The translations under genes and the position numbers were made by a program. The notes below the pieces were generated by a model, which saw only the letters and a program-made list of their open reading frames with translations, made no database searches and was not told the origin of the DNA. From contig AP025051.1 in assembly GCA_036186865.1 (NCBI GenBank), forward strand, positions 22,598,370-22,662,369: 64,000 nt of DNA, written 5' to 3'. Positions 11,601 to 21,771 of the stretch are shown piece after piece. This stretch comes from Eustoma russellianum. Taxonomy: Eukaryota > Streptophyta > Magnoliopsida > Gentianales > Gentianaceae. Numbering within the stretch: position 1 is the first letter of the stretch; every line of letters begins with the position of its first letter.

Positions 11601-14600
11601 CATATGAACATATATATTTTATAATATACATACTTTAACATAACCATGTTTGAAAGTATCAAATGTACATTAGTGTATATTTCTTTTAAACATAGATCTA
11701 TACTTTTCTTGAGAAGAAATCTTGAACATACTACATGATGATCAAACTTTGATATAAACATAAATACTTAATATTTGTAAAACCATGTAGGATCTAGGAA
11801 GAATACTTGCCTTGGTTCACTTTTCTTACACTTCGGATGGTGATTCCTTCACTTGGTTTGAAAGAAAACCCTTCTTCCTTCCTTCCTTGATTCACGTTTT
11901 TCTTAGGAGTGAGTAGATAGAGTTAGTATGTAACTTATAGGAATGGAGAAAACTAGAAGAACATAGTCCAAGTTCATGGAGTTTTCTTACCTTAGTTTTC
12001 CTTCTATTCCAAGTGCTTCACCTCTTGAATCCTTATTTGGATGATGGAGAGTTGTCTAAACTTAGTGTAGAAGTTGTTATGTGTGTTGAGGTGAAGAAGA
12101 AATCTTCTTGTCTTCTTGTGATGTTCGGCCGAGGAGTGAAAGTAGGGGAAGAAGAGAGGTTTTCTTGTGGGGGAAATGGAGTAAAGTTGAGAAGAAAGTT
12201 TAAGAAAATGAGTTGATTTGGAGTACAACTTTCGGCTGAGGGTTAGAATTTAGACAAAAAAAAATAAGGATAAAGAAATAAAGAGAATGATGATGAAGTG
12301 ATGGGTAAAATAATTAAAAGAGAGGTGGTCCTCTTTTCCTATAGCCTGCCGAAAGTATGGTGAAAAAGGATGAGTGTTTACATTTTTTTATTATAAAGGT
12401 AGGATAAGGATTTGGATGTATTAGGTGTAGTGTCATAAAGGAGAAAAGAAGTGTGTAAGAGAAATAATTGTATTCTTTGACTAAAGGGGGCGCCCTAAGG
12501 TAGAGATGAGGGAGGTTTTAACTTTTGTTGCTATTCAGGATAAGTGGTTAGAAAATGTGATAAAATTGTGTATTGAATTTATCGTATCGGTATTTTCTTC
12601 GGTTTGATTATTTCTATCGACTTATGTTGCTACCGACTAATTTATTTAAATACCTTGTATGTCCGATACAGTCATTGTCTAGTCCCAACCAGTTTCGTTA
12701 TATCCGTTAACTTACCTTAAGGTTATTTTTAAGTGTGTTTCTAACCCTGATATTTAATGTCGATGTCTTTATTAACTCTAAATAAAATTTTAATTTTCCA
12801 CCGAAAATCTTATTGACATCGCATTCGCGTTCTATTTTCCATCATTTTATTTCATTTCCACTAGCCCGGATCTCGGGTCGTAACATATCGGGTTGGTTTA
12901 TTTGTTTATGATTTGCATGCGTTGGTTTATGTATGTTTTCATCTGTTTTTCTTCTTGGTTTGGTATGAAAATTTCAATGACCTTAGATATAGATCACATA
13001 GCAGAGAAATAGGCCGGAATGGGTTCAGTTCGTTGAACAACATGCCCGAGGCGGTGCGTGTAGCACACGCGCAGCTGCCCACACGCACGCCCTTGAGCTG
13101 CATGTATAGTACCACACGCTGACATGTCAGTGGCGTTACGTAGAGGGCGTTAAATGGAGTCCAATGGAATTAGTTTATGGTAAATCGAAGTTAAAACGAA
13201 GAAGATATCGAATTTTGAAGAAAATTAGAATTTAAAAAAAAAGAAAAGAAAAGGGTGGGTCGACTGTGATATAAAAAATTAATTAATATAGTTATTATTT
13301 AATAATTTGAGAATAAAATAATATAAAACAAAATAATAAAAAAAAGAGAATGTAGGCAGTCACGTAAATAAGAAAGAATAAATAAATTAATTAATAGAAT
13401 AATGATAAATAAAGCAATATAATTATTGTTTTAATAATAAGAAATTAGAAATACAGTAAATAAAATAAAATAAAATAAGCAAAAAGAAGGTTAGCATCAG
13501 TCACTTAGGAGAAATAAGAAATAAATAATATGTATATATATTAATTAATATGATAATTAATAAATTTAGAAACTCATGAAATAAATTAAAATGAAGAAAA
13601 ATAAAAGAAAAAAAGGGAGAAAAAAGGGGAGAAAAGAAATGAAATTAAAGCAAGAAAAAAATAGTAGGGCAAGATAAAAAATAAATAAATAAAGATTTAA
13701 CGTTTGAAAGACCTAAGAAAGAAATAAAATAAAGTGTAGAAACCTAAAATAATGTTTAGAAAGAGTAAAATCAACAATAGAAGATTAAAAATACAGTAAT
13801 GAACCCCAACGCAACATAGGTTAATACGCAATATAGGTAGATACACAACATATGAATGGAGCAATGCAACATAGGAGAAACAGAAAGTATGCAAGTGTGA
13901 ATCATTCATGGCACGAGCATTGCATGTGGCCTATGAGCCGTGTGGTCCTACGGGACGTGTGGCCTGACGAGGCGTGTGATAGGTGTTGGTAATAATGGTT
14001 ACCTTCACATAATAGGACCCGGGACATGCATAGCATATCGTAGAAAAGGAAGAGCATGACGTGTGATATTAAATGACTGCGTGTGACACGATGATGAAAG
14101 AGCATGCATCATGAAATTGTGCGTTGCATTGTTATTGTTGTGATTATCGTTGATCTTTTTGTTAAGTTGTTTCAGTGCTACGTTTTGGGATACGGATCGG
14201 ATCAGGTATGTGCTATTTCTCGATTTATGTTTTAGTGCTTTACTTTGATGTTTTGCTTTACTTGCTCTATCTGTTTACCCGACTCAGTATGTGACAGTCC
14301 CTTTTTGGGAGAGACGGATAACCTACGAGTGACTTCCATCACACACCCCTACCTCCCCTCCACAGGTGAGCAGGATTATGAGTATATATGTTTATCGAGG
14401 ATGGAACAGATTACGCGAGCAGGGAAGAGTGAGCTGGCTTGAGAAGGGATCTTGTTGACCGAAAGCTTGTTTCTTGGGATTGTCAGATAGATCCCACCTA
14501 GCTTTGTTATTTGAATTTAGTATTTCATACTTGACTTAGCGGGTTTCGTCAACCCTTGTAGTTGATTTTATTTCTGATGTATTTAATTTAATCGAGACGT

Positions 14601-14743
14601 TATTTCTTTTATTATCGTTTCCGCAAAAAATTTCTATGTCAGTTCTGACGTGTAAAAAGTTTGAACGACGCATTGTAGTCCTCCTAGCATGCTACTACGG
14701 GTGCTCTGTTCCTGATGCTAGGGCTCGGGAGCAGGGCGGTACA

Positions 14744-14998
14744 ACATTGATCTTTAATACTGAAAGAGTTGGACTGATCTGGAATATCTAATTTTGATTT
14801 GGTCAACTATTTTCAAATAAGACAAAACAACATAACATTGATCTTTAGTAGTGAAAAAGCCATGATAGCGTGACCTATGCCAAGTCATGAGTCGTTTGGT
14901 ATCCATAAATTGATCCAAACCATCATAACAGAGTAACGAACTTTAAAGTTTCAGCAATTTCTCCAAATTATAGTTATTCATCCCAAGGGAGAAAGACC
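14744..14998 (+). promoter_or_regulatory. Upstream region of the knottin-like gene, with a repeated ~25 bp element
   Basis: The phrase aacattgatcttta..(c/g)tgaaa occurs at 14743-14768 and again at 14834-14858. A weak TATA-like cataaatt lies at 14904-14911, about 90 bases before the ATG. The chromovirus-type LTR ends at 14743, so the gene's upstream sequence is only about 255 bp long before transposon DNA begins. No proven promoter element. Confidence 0.35.
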
Positions 14999-15533
14999 AT
15001 GTCCAAGTTTATATCTTTCGGTTTGCTTTTGCTCATACCTTTTGGTAAGTAATCACGGCCCTTTTTCTACACTTAAATTTTCTTTAAATCAAGTTCTTAA
15101 TCTAGCCATACCTGATCTTCAGTTCAGTTTTTATAGTTGTTGTTGTAATCATCATTGTGGAAAGACATCTTTGCATCTAAAATATGTTCATGAATCAGGA
15201 TTGTCTTTTGCAGCTGAAATAACAGCTGAGTATGAAACAAAAATCACTGCCACAAAACCCACAAAATTTCTCCAACTCCAGGGGTTCCCACCTGCATTTG
15301 GGAAGCGACAGGAAGTTTCTTGTGATGGTCAACCTTGCAAAAATATCGATGACTGTATCGATTATGGGGAATATTGCTACTGCGACGAGGAGGGAGAAGG
15401 CTGCTACGAGGAAATACCATGCGAAAATTTCCCTTGTGATGAGAACCGGCAATGCAACTCGTTTATGCATCAGCGATGCATTTGTGATGAGAAATCCACT
15501 CCTCCTATGTGCTATGATGAGCTGTTAGTGTGA
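14999..15533 (+). CDS. Secreted peptide with two tandem six-cysteine knottin-like modules (2 exons)
   Basis: Proposed structure: exon 1 14999-15044, intron 15045-15213 (GTAAGT donor, TTTTGCAG acceptor, phase 1), exon 2 15214-15533; 121 residues. Exon 1 encodes a hydrophobic signal peptide (MSKFISFGLLLLIPF). Residues about 17-47 look like a propeptide ending in Lys-Arg. Then come two modules with the same cysteine layout: C52, 57, 63, 70, 72, 79 (spacing 4-5-6-1-6) and C85, 90, 96, 104, 106, 115 (4-5-7-1-8). The single residue between Cys 4 and Cys 5 and the overall spacing resemble plant inhibitor-cystine-knot peptides (squash trypsin inhibitors, metallocarboxypeptidase inhibitors). The modules are acidic. 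Role unknown: protease inhibitor, defence or signalling peptide are all possible. Start chosen because only it supplies a signal peptide in frame with exon 2. Could be a pseudogene, but no break is seen. Confidence 0.7.
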
Positions 15534-16800
15534 GGAATTTGCTTATGCTTTTTTGCGCCCCAAATATTTCTTTCAAACATAGAAATCTGTGTACAGGGAA
15601 ATGATTGGAACCACGAGTGTGTGTGTGAGAGAGAATTGATGATAGGGTGATTTTGGTGGTGAAAATAATTTCCATGTCATCCATTGTGATCTTTGACTTG
15701 AAATTTCTTAACAATGAAAGCTGCTCATCTTTCTAGTTAAGTTTTTTTTCCCTTTGTCTTTTTTTCCTAATTTATTGTACTTTAGGTTACGCTTCCTCAG
15801 CTATTGAGGCGCTTGTGCGAGTCCTTTTCGCCGTACAACTTAACAGGGGATTTTCAGGAGCAGGCTTAAAACTGTTGATCTGCGGACTGAGTAGAGTCAT
15901 GCCCTAAACAGAATGTTTAAATGAATATCAGACTTTCTAAGGTTAAATAACAATTAAAACTTCAGCCGGAGTGACGTCTTACGATTCCCGTTACATGTCT
16001 TTCAATATCTTCTTTCAATAACATTTCACTAAAATCATTGTTTTTCCATTGTTAACCATCTTTTAGAATTGGAACACAATTAGTAACTTATTCATTCGTT
16101 GAGAGTCTTCATATTATTATATATTGATGTGTGCTTGACGTGCTAAGTTACGTTCTTTCTTTTATTCTAACAATTCCTCCTCAAGTTGCCATGTTCATTA
16201 ACAAGAACACATTGAACTCCACCTTCGACTATGTGCTACCTGGCTAGGAACGAGCTTTGTCCTTCAATTTGAAGCGTGTTCATGGTCCAAGCACATTACC
16301 ACCCTTGGGATGTGTCATCAAAATGAATGACTCAAATCTCCCACAACTTTTGCTCAAGACGTTTATAGAGATTTTATTTAAAAAAACTCGCAAAATTCTA
16401 CCTTTCCGTCGAAAAGTATAAATTTCACGCAAAATGACATTACATGGGTTTACGTAGGCAAAAACCTCAACAACACCTAAGCTTGACAGGAAAATATAAG
16501 AGTTGTACTCGTACTACAATTCTACAACATAGTCAGACTATCATCGCAACTTTTGGACCTTCTATAAGCTGATATTGACGATGGCGTTTTATTGAGAATT
16601 GTAGATAAAGACGTAATATTTCCATATCACTTTGAATTACTCCAGTCCGATGTTGCATGCATGTCAAAAGACCTCCAAGAGGTCATCTTGTGAAAGTCCT
16701 AAAAACTAGGACTTTCCTTAATTTGAAAAGTACACAGCACAAATTTAATGCATGGTTTAAATACTATAAACCACTCTAAAATATTCGAAATATTACCACA
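15534..16800. other. Intergenic sequence after the knottin-like gene; no gene recognised
   Basis: The first 200 bases are T-rich and probably include the 3' UTR (AATGAA-like phrase near 15713). Beyond that I see no supported coding frame, RNA gene or clear repeat boundary. The right part probably includes the decayed 3' end of the gypsy element whose integrase begins at about 16801, but no LTR was identified. Confidence 0.5.
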
Positions 16801-17776
16801 CTTACCTTAGGAAGATTGATGACATAGGCATTGTCATTCATGCACGCAAGTACTTCGAATGATCCGTCATCTCTAGGTTGCAATTTGATTTCCTCTCCTC
16901 TGCAAACCTTTTTTTGTGCAGGTGTAGCCAAAAGAAATCTCCTAGCTCAAAAATCACACATTTCTTACCTTTGTTAGCTTCCTTTGCGTATTGTTTATTC
17001 TTTTTTTCAAGCTGCACTTTAATATTTTTCATGCAATTTCTTGACATGTTTGGCCTTAGCCTTTCCGTGTAAGGTTGCACGTTCATTAGTATGGAAAGGC
17101 AACAAATCAAATGGGGATAGGGGATTGCAACCATATACAACTTCAAACGGAGAATGAGCAGTACAGACATAGACACTCCTATTATATACAAACTCAATAT
17201 ATGTCGAACAGTATTTCAAAATTTTCAAAGTCTTTTGTATGATGGCACGCACCAATTGTGACAAAGTTCTATTGACAACTTCAGTTTGCCATGTATTTGT
17301 GGGTGTGTAATAGTAGGCAACAAGAGTTTAGTACCCCATTTGCTCCACAAAACACGCCAAAAGTTACTCAAAGACTTGGTATCCCTATCACTAATAATAC
17401 TTCTAGGCATACCATGCAAACATACCACTTCTTTAAAGAACAATTCAACAACATGCGAAGTATCATCAACTTTCTTACAAGCAATGAAATGAAACATCTT
17501 AGAGAATCGATCAACAACTACAAAAACGCTATCCTTACTCTTCTTAAACAACGAGAAACCAAGTACAAAGTCCATAGAAACATCAATTTAATGACAAGAA
17601 GGAATAGGAAGTGGTTGATACAAACCATGTTGTTGAGTTCTAGATTTAGCTTGTCTACATGTAATGCTACCATCACATACTTTTACAACATCAACACGTA
17701 TATGTGGCCAAAAAATATTCACGCAAGAGTTCCAAAGTCTTAAAAGAGTCAAAATGACCCATAAGACCTCCTTCAT
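16801..17776 (-). pseudogene. Ty3/gypsy integrase, decayed
   Basis: Read leftward. A zinc-binding segment (FWPHIRVDV...CITCRQAKSR-like, about 17720-17600) is followed by the catalytic core (FVLGFSLFKKSKDSVFVVVDRFSKMFHFI, then LHGMPRSIISDRDTKSLSNFW, about 17575-17300). Further on come FVYNRSVYVCTAHSPFEVVYGCNPLSPFDLLP (about 17190-17090) and a NAYVINLP-like end near 16810. The DRFSKM and SDRDTK segments hold the first two acidic positions of the family. At least three frame changes split the domain. In intact elements this enzyme inserts the DNA copy. Downstream partner of the RT at 18412-19290. Confidence 0.85.
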
Positions 17777-18411
17777 TGGCCCTTTTTTTTTTGCCTCAAA
17801 TCACATATAGAACTTTGTGAAATGCACAAGTTATTCTCTTTAAACAAGAATCTACAATGCTTATAATACTTTCCAAACATAGACTCAATACATGCATCAT
17901 AGATAGAACAAGAATCATATCATCAACATACAATTCCTTTACAGAATCAAATCAAAGCAAGTGAGAAGACAGCAAAGTAATGAAAGAATATCTTCTAGAC
18001 AAAGCATCATGTACTATGTTATCATTTCTTTGCTTATGTTTAATAACATAAGGAAATTGTTCTATAAATTATACCCATTTAGGATGTCTTTTGTCAAAAT
18101 TACCTTGGATGTTAAGATACTTAAGGAATTCATGATCAGTGCGAATCACAACTTCCTTATGTTGTACATATTGCTGCCAAGTTTCATTGCTCTAACAAAT
18201 GCATATAGCTCCTTATCTGATGTGAAATAATTCAATTGATCTCTCTATAGTTTGTCACTAACATATGCAGATGTCACTTAGACTGTGTCAAAACCGCCCC
18301 TACACCTATCCCTGGTGTATCATATTCAATTTCAATTGTATTATCAAAACCAAGCAACTTAAGAATAGGTGCAGTAGAAAGTTTTTCAATAAGCACATCA
18401 AAAGCCTGTTA
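17777..18411 (-). pseudogene. Ty3/gypsy RNase H and connection region, decayed
   Basis: Frames between the RT thumb and the integrase show family-typical phrases scattered over several frames: a TAPILKLLGFDNTIEIEYDTPGIGVGAVL-like stretch (about 18380-18280), HDHEFLKYLNIQ and HPKW (about 18140-18080), and a DALSRRYSF-like stretch (about 18010). Stops and shifts prevent one open frame. In intact elements this domain degrades RNA in RNA-DNA hybrids during reverse transcription. Confidence 0.7.
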
Positions 18412-19290
18412 CTACACCTCACCCCATTCAAAACCAATTTCTTTATTCACAATCTCATTAAGAGGTGCAGTAATGGAAGAAAATTCCTTCACAAAACGTC
18501 TATAAAAACTAGCAAGATTATGAAAACTTCTAACCTCGCTAACCTTCTTCAGTACAAGCCATTTATCGATAAACTTAACTTTATCTTGATACCATTTGAA
18601 TGCCATTTCCATTAGCCAATAACCTAAGAAGGTAATCTTGTCAAGAAAAACATAACACTTCTTAAAGTTAGCATACAAGGACTCCTTTTGCAACGTTTCC
18701 AAACAGCTCTTGAATGTTCAATCTTATAAGGTTTTCAAATAGATCAAGACATTAAACTAGACAACGACAAAGTTACCCATGAATGAACAAAATACTTGAT
18801 TCATTAGCCTCGTAAAAGTACTAGGCACATTAGTTAAACCAAATGGTATGACTAACCACACACACAATCTAAATTTAGTTTTAAACGTGGTTTTCAATTC
18901 ATCACCTTCCTTTATCCTAACCTGGTGATATACACTTTTCAAATAAATTTTAGTAAAGTACTTTGCACCATATAATTCATCATGCATATATCAAGACAAT
19001 GAATAGGATATATACTTTACCATTATCTTGTTGATGGCACAATAGTCGGTATAGATCGTCCAAAATCCATCCTTCTTTGGTACGATGATCAATGGTATTG
19101 CACAAGGACTCATGCTCTCTTTAATGCATCCTTCCTCCAAACTCATGCTCTCTTTAATGCATCCTTTCTCCAAAAGTTCTTCAACTTGACCTTGAATCTC
19201 CTTTGTTTCTTCAGAGTTAGCTGTATATGTTAGACGATTAGAAAATGTAGCACCCGAAATGAGATAATTTTGGTGCTCAATCCCCCCCAA
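18412..19290 (-). pseudogene. Ty3/gypsy reverse transcriptase, decayed, with an in-frame 33 bp duplication
   Basis: N-terminal part (19290-18991): GIEHQNYLISGATFSNRLTY..., an EELLEKGCIKESM segment, then SPCAIPLIIVPKKDG. Palm (18987-18757): FTKIYLKSVYHQVRIKEGDE, WLVIPFGLTNVPSTF, ending FVVV just before the expected YxDD motif, where the frame breaks. Thumb (18702-18412): KKCYVFLDKITFLGY, VRSFHNLASFYRRFVKEF, APLNEI. A 33 bp tandem duplication at about 19107-19172 repeats SMSLEEGCIKE. Upstream gag and protease parts of the same element lie beyond 40572, separated by nested insertions. Lineage within gypsy not determined. Confidence 0.85.
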
Positions 19291-21722
19291 ATGGAGGCAA
19301 ACTTGTGTGCCTGTATGACCTGCAAGGCACCACTAGAAGGGGGAGGGGTTGAATAGTGGGTGCGAAAAATTTGGTTTTTAAAATGTTTTCCAAAAACCCA
19401 ACTTCTGAAAACAGTTTCTGTTTTGAGGACCTGTTTTGCAATGTATGAAAAACCAGGTTACAGGCCTTCAAAAATTCTGAAATTCGGAGAGATTGTAGTC
19501 TCATATGTTCTGAGTATCTCTTAAAAATTTCATATCAAAATTCAACCTTTAACCCTTTGAAAAATTATTATGGTCAAATTGCACAAATTTGCCAGAAACG
19601 GTAGTCCGATTTGAAAAATTTATTCTGATTAAACCGTGGCTAAAAAATGGTCTGAAACTTTAATGAAAACCCTACTATATGTATTTAATTGGGTTGAAAC
19701 AGTTTTGAAAAATTCCTTTGGAAAGTATGTCAAATAAGTTCAAGTTCTCAACCTTTGCAAGTCTGAAAATCAGATTACACTAGTCTTAGAACTATTAACG
19801 TTTGAATGACTTATACTTGTCCAAAAAGGGTTGAAACTTGCGCCAAATGAAACTTAAAACGTGTGGCTATGTTTCTGGAAAGTTTTGTGATTTTTGAAAT
19901 TCGTTTGATATTTTTACTACAGCAATGAAAATGATGAACAGTGCTTGAAACTGAAAGTAATAACACCGAGAATTTTATACTGGTTCGGTTAACACAACCT
20001 ACTCCAGTCTTCGAGGACACCTTCCTCGGATATCACTAATCACAAAAAAACCTTAACACAAAGGGTTGCTGGAGTTATACACCAACTCCAACCTTTTACA
20101 AACGATACAAGCAATCACACCTTTCACGAACACCACCACCAAACGAATGAAGGATTGATCACACCTTGATCAACCTTTTGCAACAATGAGCATGTATGGT
20201 GGTCTATACAAAGCCTATTCAATATATTTGAATATAAGAACAATAGGCTTGAGAGAGAAGAAGAGAAAGAAATGTGGAAGAAGAAAGTGGAAGAAGAAAG
20301 TGGAAGACTCCTTTTGCACTTGGAAATTATGAGACTTGTCTTGTGTTTGATTTGCTCTTCCTCTCTTCCTTTTATCTCAAAGTGGCCGCCCACTCTAGGG
20401 CTTCATTCCCTCTTTAAAATTCTCTTTTAAGTCCTTGGAAGAATGCCTTGTATAATTGTGACATCAACTTGCTTACTTGGCACCACTTGATTGGATAATT
20501 GTCTTGGCCGTGCTTACTTGGCACTCCTTGATTGGATGAGATTTGTCATCATTTGATAACTGTACAAATATGAGAATTACACTTGCCAAATTATTAATAA
20601 AAACATTGCCAATTATCACACAATTAATCCCAGATAATTTGGAAGGAAAATATGTCACCAATAACTTCAAGATATCGGCCACCTTATACAACACATGCTG
20701 AAATTTTCAGCATGTGTAATATTCAAATGATTGCCATATTAGTATTATATCAATCCCTTGAAAATGAAGAGTCAAATATATCACAATTAAGGTAAAATTT
20801 TCGGCCATATTAACACACACATGCTGAATTTTCAGCATGTGTTATATTTGTGACAGTTTGAAATATTACCTTGTGTAGCTTCCTCCATTATGTCACTAAC
20901 CTTTTACAGTCCATTCTTCACCAATCAAGATGCCAACTAAGCTCTACATAGGCTCCATCAATGCTGAGTAGGCGTGTGAATTGAGCTTGAACATGTGCTG
21001 AATTTATTTTTATAAACTTTGTAAAATAAAGCACAATAATTATACACATGTGGTATATTCCAATCAGACCTAATTTGAATATTCTAGAACATTTTAGTAT
21101 GTATTGAATGTGTAAAAGGTGTCTAGATACATGTTACATGTCATGCCAAAAACGTTCCATGTGTTGTGTTCGTACAAAACTGAATTTTCGACTTTTGTCG
21201 ATTACGCGATTTTTCTCCGATTAAATTCCAACTTCTTGCACTTATTATATATATATCTCACACATAATTACATAAAATAATTTGAATATTCAGCTCTTAA
21301 TGGCTGATACAAATGGTGCCATATGTGACAAAAACTTGAATTCAGAATCTCCACAATTTTGCCTTAATTGGGGGTGATTTGTGTGTGCCATCATGGAATG
21401 ATTTTATGGCTGAATATACCAGGTAATCAAGGAAATTTGTGGCCATTTTTGAAGTGTAGGGGCTGGCCATCTATATATGGAAAGTACGTGACATGTTATC
21501 GAAGTTTCGGTAGTCACCCGATACGATAATTTTTGGTTTAGAACCTTGTAACGTGTTGTAATAATTTTGTCATCACCATGACTTATATCGTATGATATAA
21601 GATCGAATATACTCATAAATATAAGGTAAGTATAGTGGTGTGACATTGACGTAAGTTCGTAAAATATATAACGTGTCGATAGTACGTTGGAATATATGTG
21701 TATAGTGCCTTTTAAAAAAATC

Positions 21723-21725
<3 letters not shown>

Positions 21726-21768
<43 letters not shown>
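21726..21768. repeat. (TA)n microsatellite at a LINE junction
   Basis: A TA dinucleotide run of about 20 units in the Sirevirus LTR, immediately left of the LINE 3' end. The equivalent run in other LTR copies lies at 28846-28894 and 62684-62730. Confidence 0.9.

Positions 21769-21771
<3 letters not shown>

Larger units (their letters stand above)
8769..12885 (-). repeat. Solo LTR, chromovirus type, 4.1 kb, with TATCG target duplications
   Basis: Begins TGTAGCGCCCCGCCCG and ends TCTCGGGTCGTAACA on the plus strand. It is flanked by identical 5 bp repeats, tatcg, at 8764-8768 and 12886-12890. Read on the minus strand it starts TGTTACGACCCG and ends GGGGCGCTACA, the common layout of plant Tekay/Del-like LTRs. 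There is no internal domain or second LTR, so it is most likely left by LTR-LTR recombination. Similar LTR sequence occurs at 50521-51667 and 63101-63680 (shared tgagcgac motif and neighbouring context). Confidence 0.8.
8241..14743 (+). repeat. Chromovirus-type gypsy 3' LTR (interrupted by a solo LTR)
   Basis: Begins TGTTAGACC right after the purine tract and ends GGGAGCAGGGCGGTACA, i.e. TG...CA termini. Removing the inserted solo LTR and one target duplication leaves about 2.4 kb (8241-8768 plus 12891-14743). The right half has the GC-richer, regularly spaced sequence typical of gypsy LTR ends. It contains no coding sequence. No matching 5' LTR is visible to the left, so the element is incomplete. 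Confidence 0.65.

Noticed and set aside
15195..15528. Alternative frames on both strands over the knottin-like exon
   Set aside because: They are shadows; only the frame with regular cysteines joins to a signal peptide by consensus splice sites.
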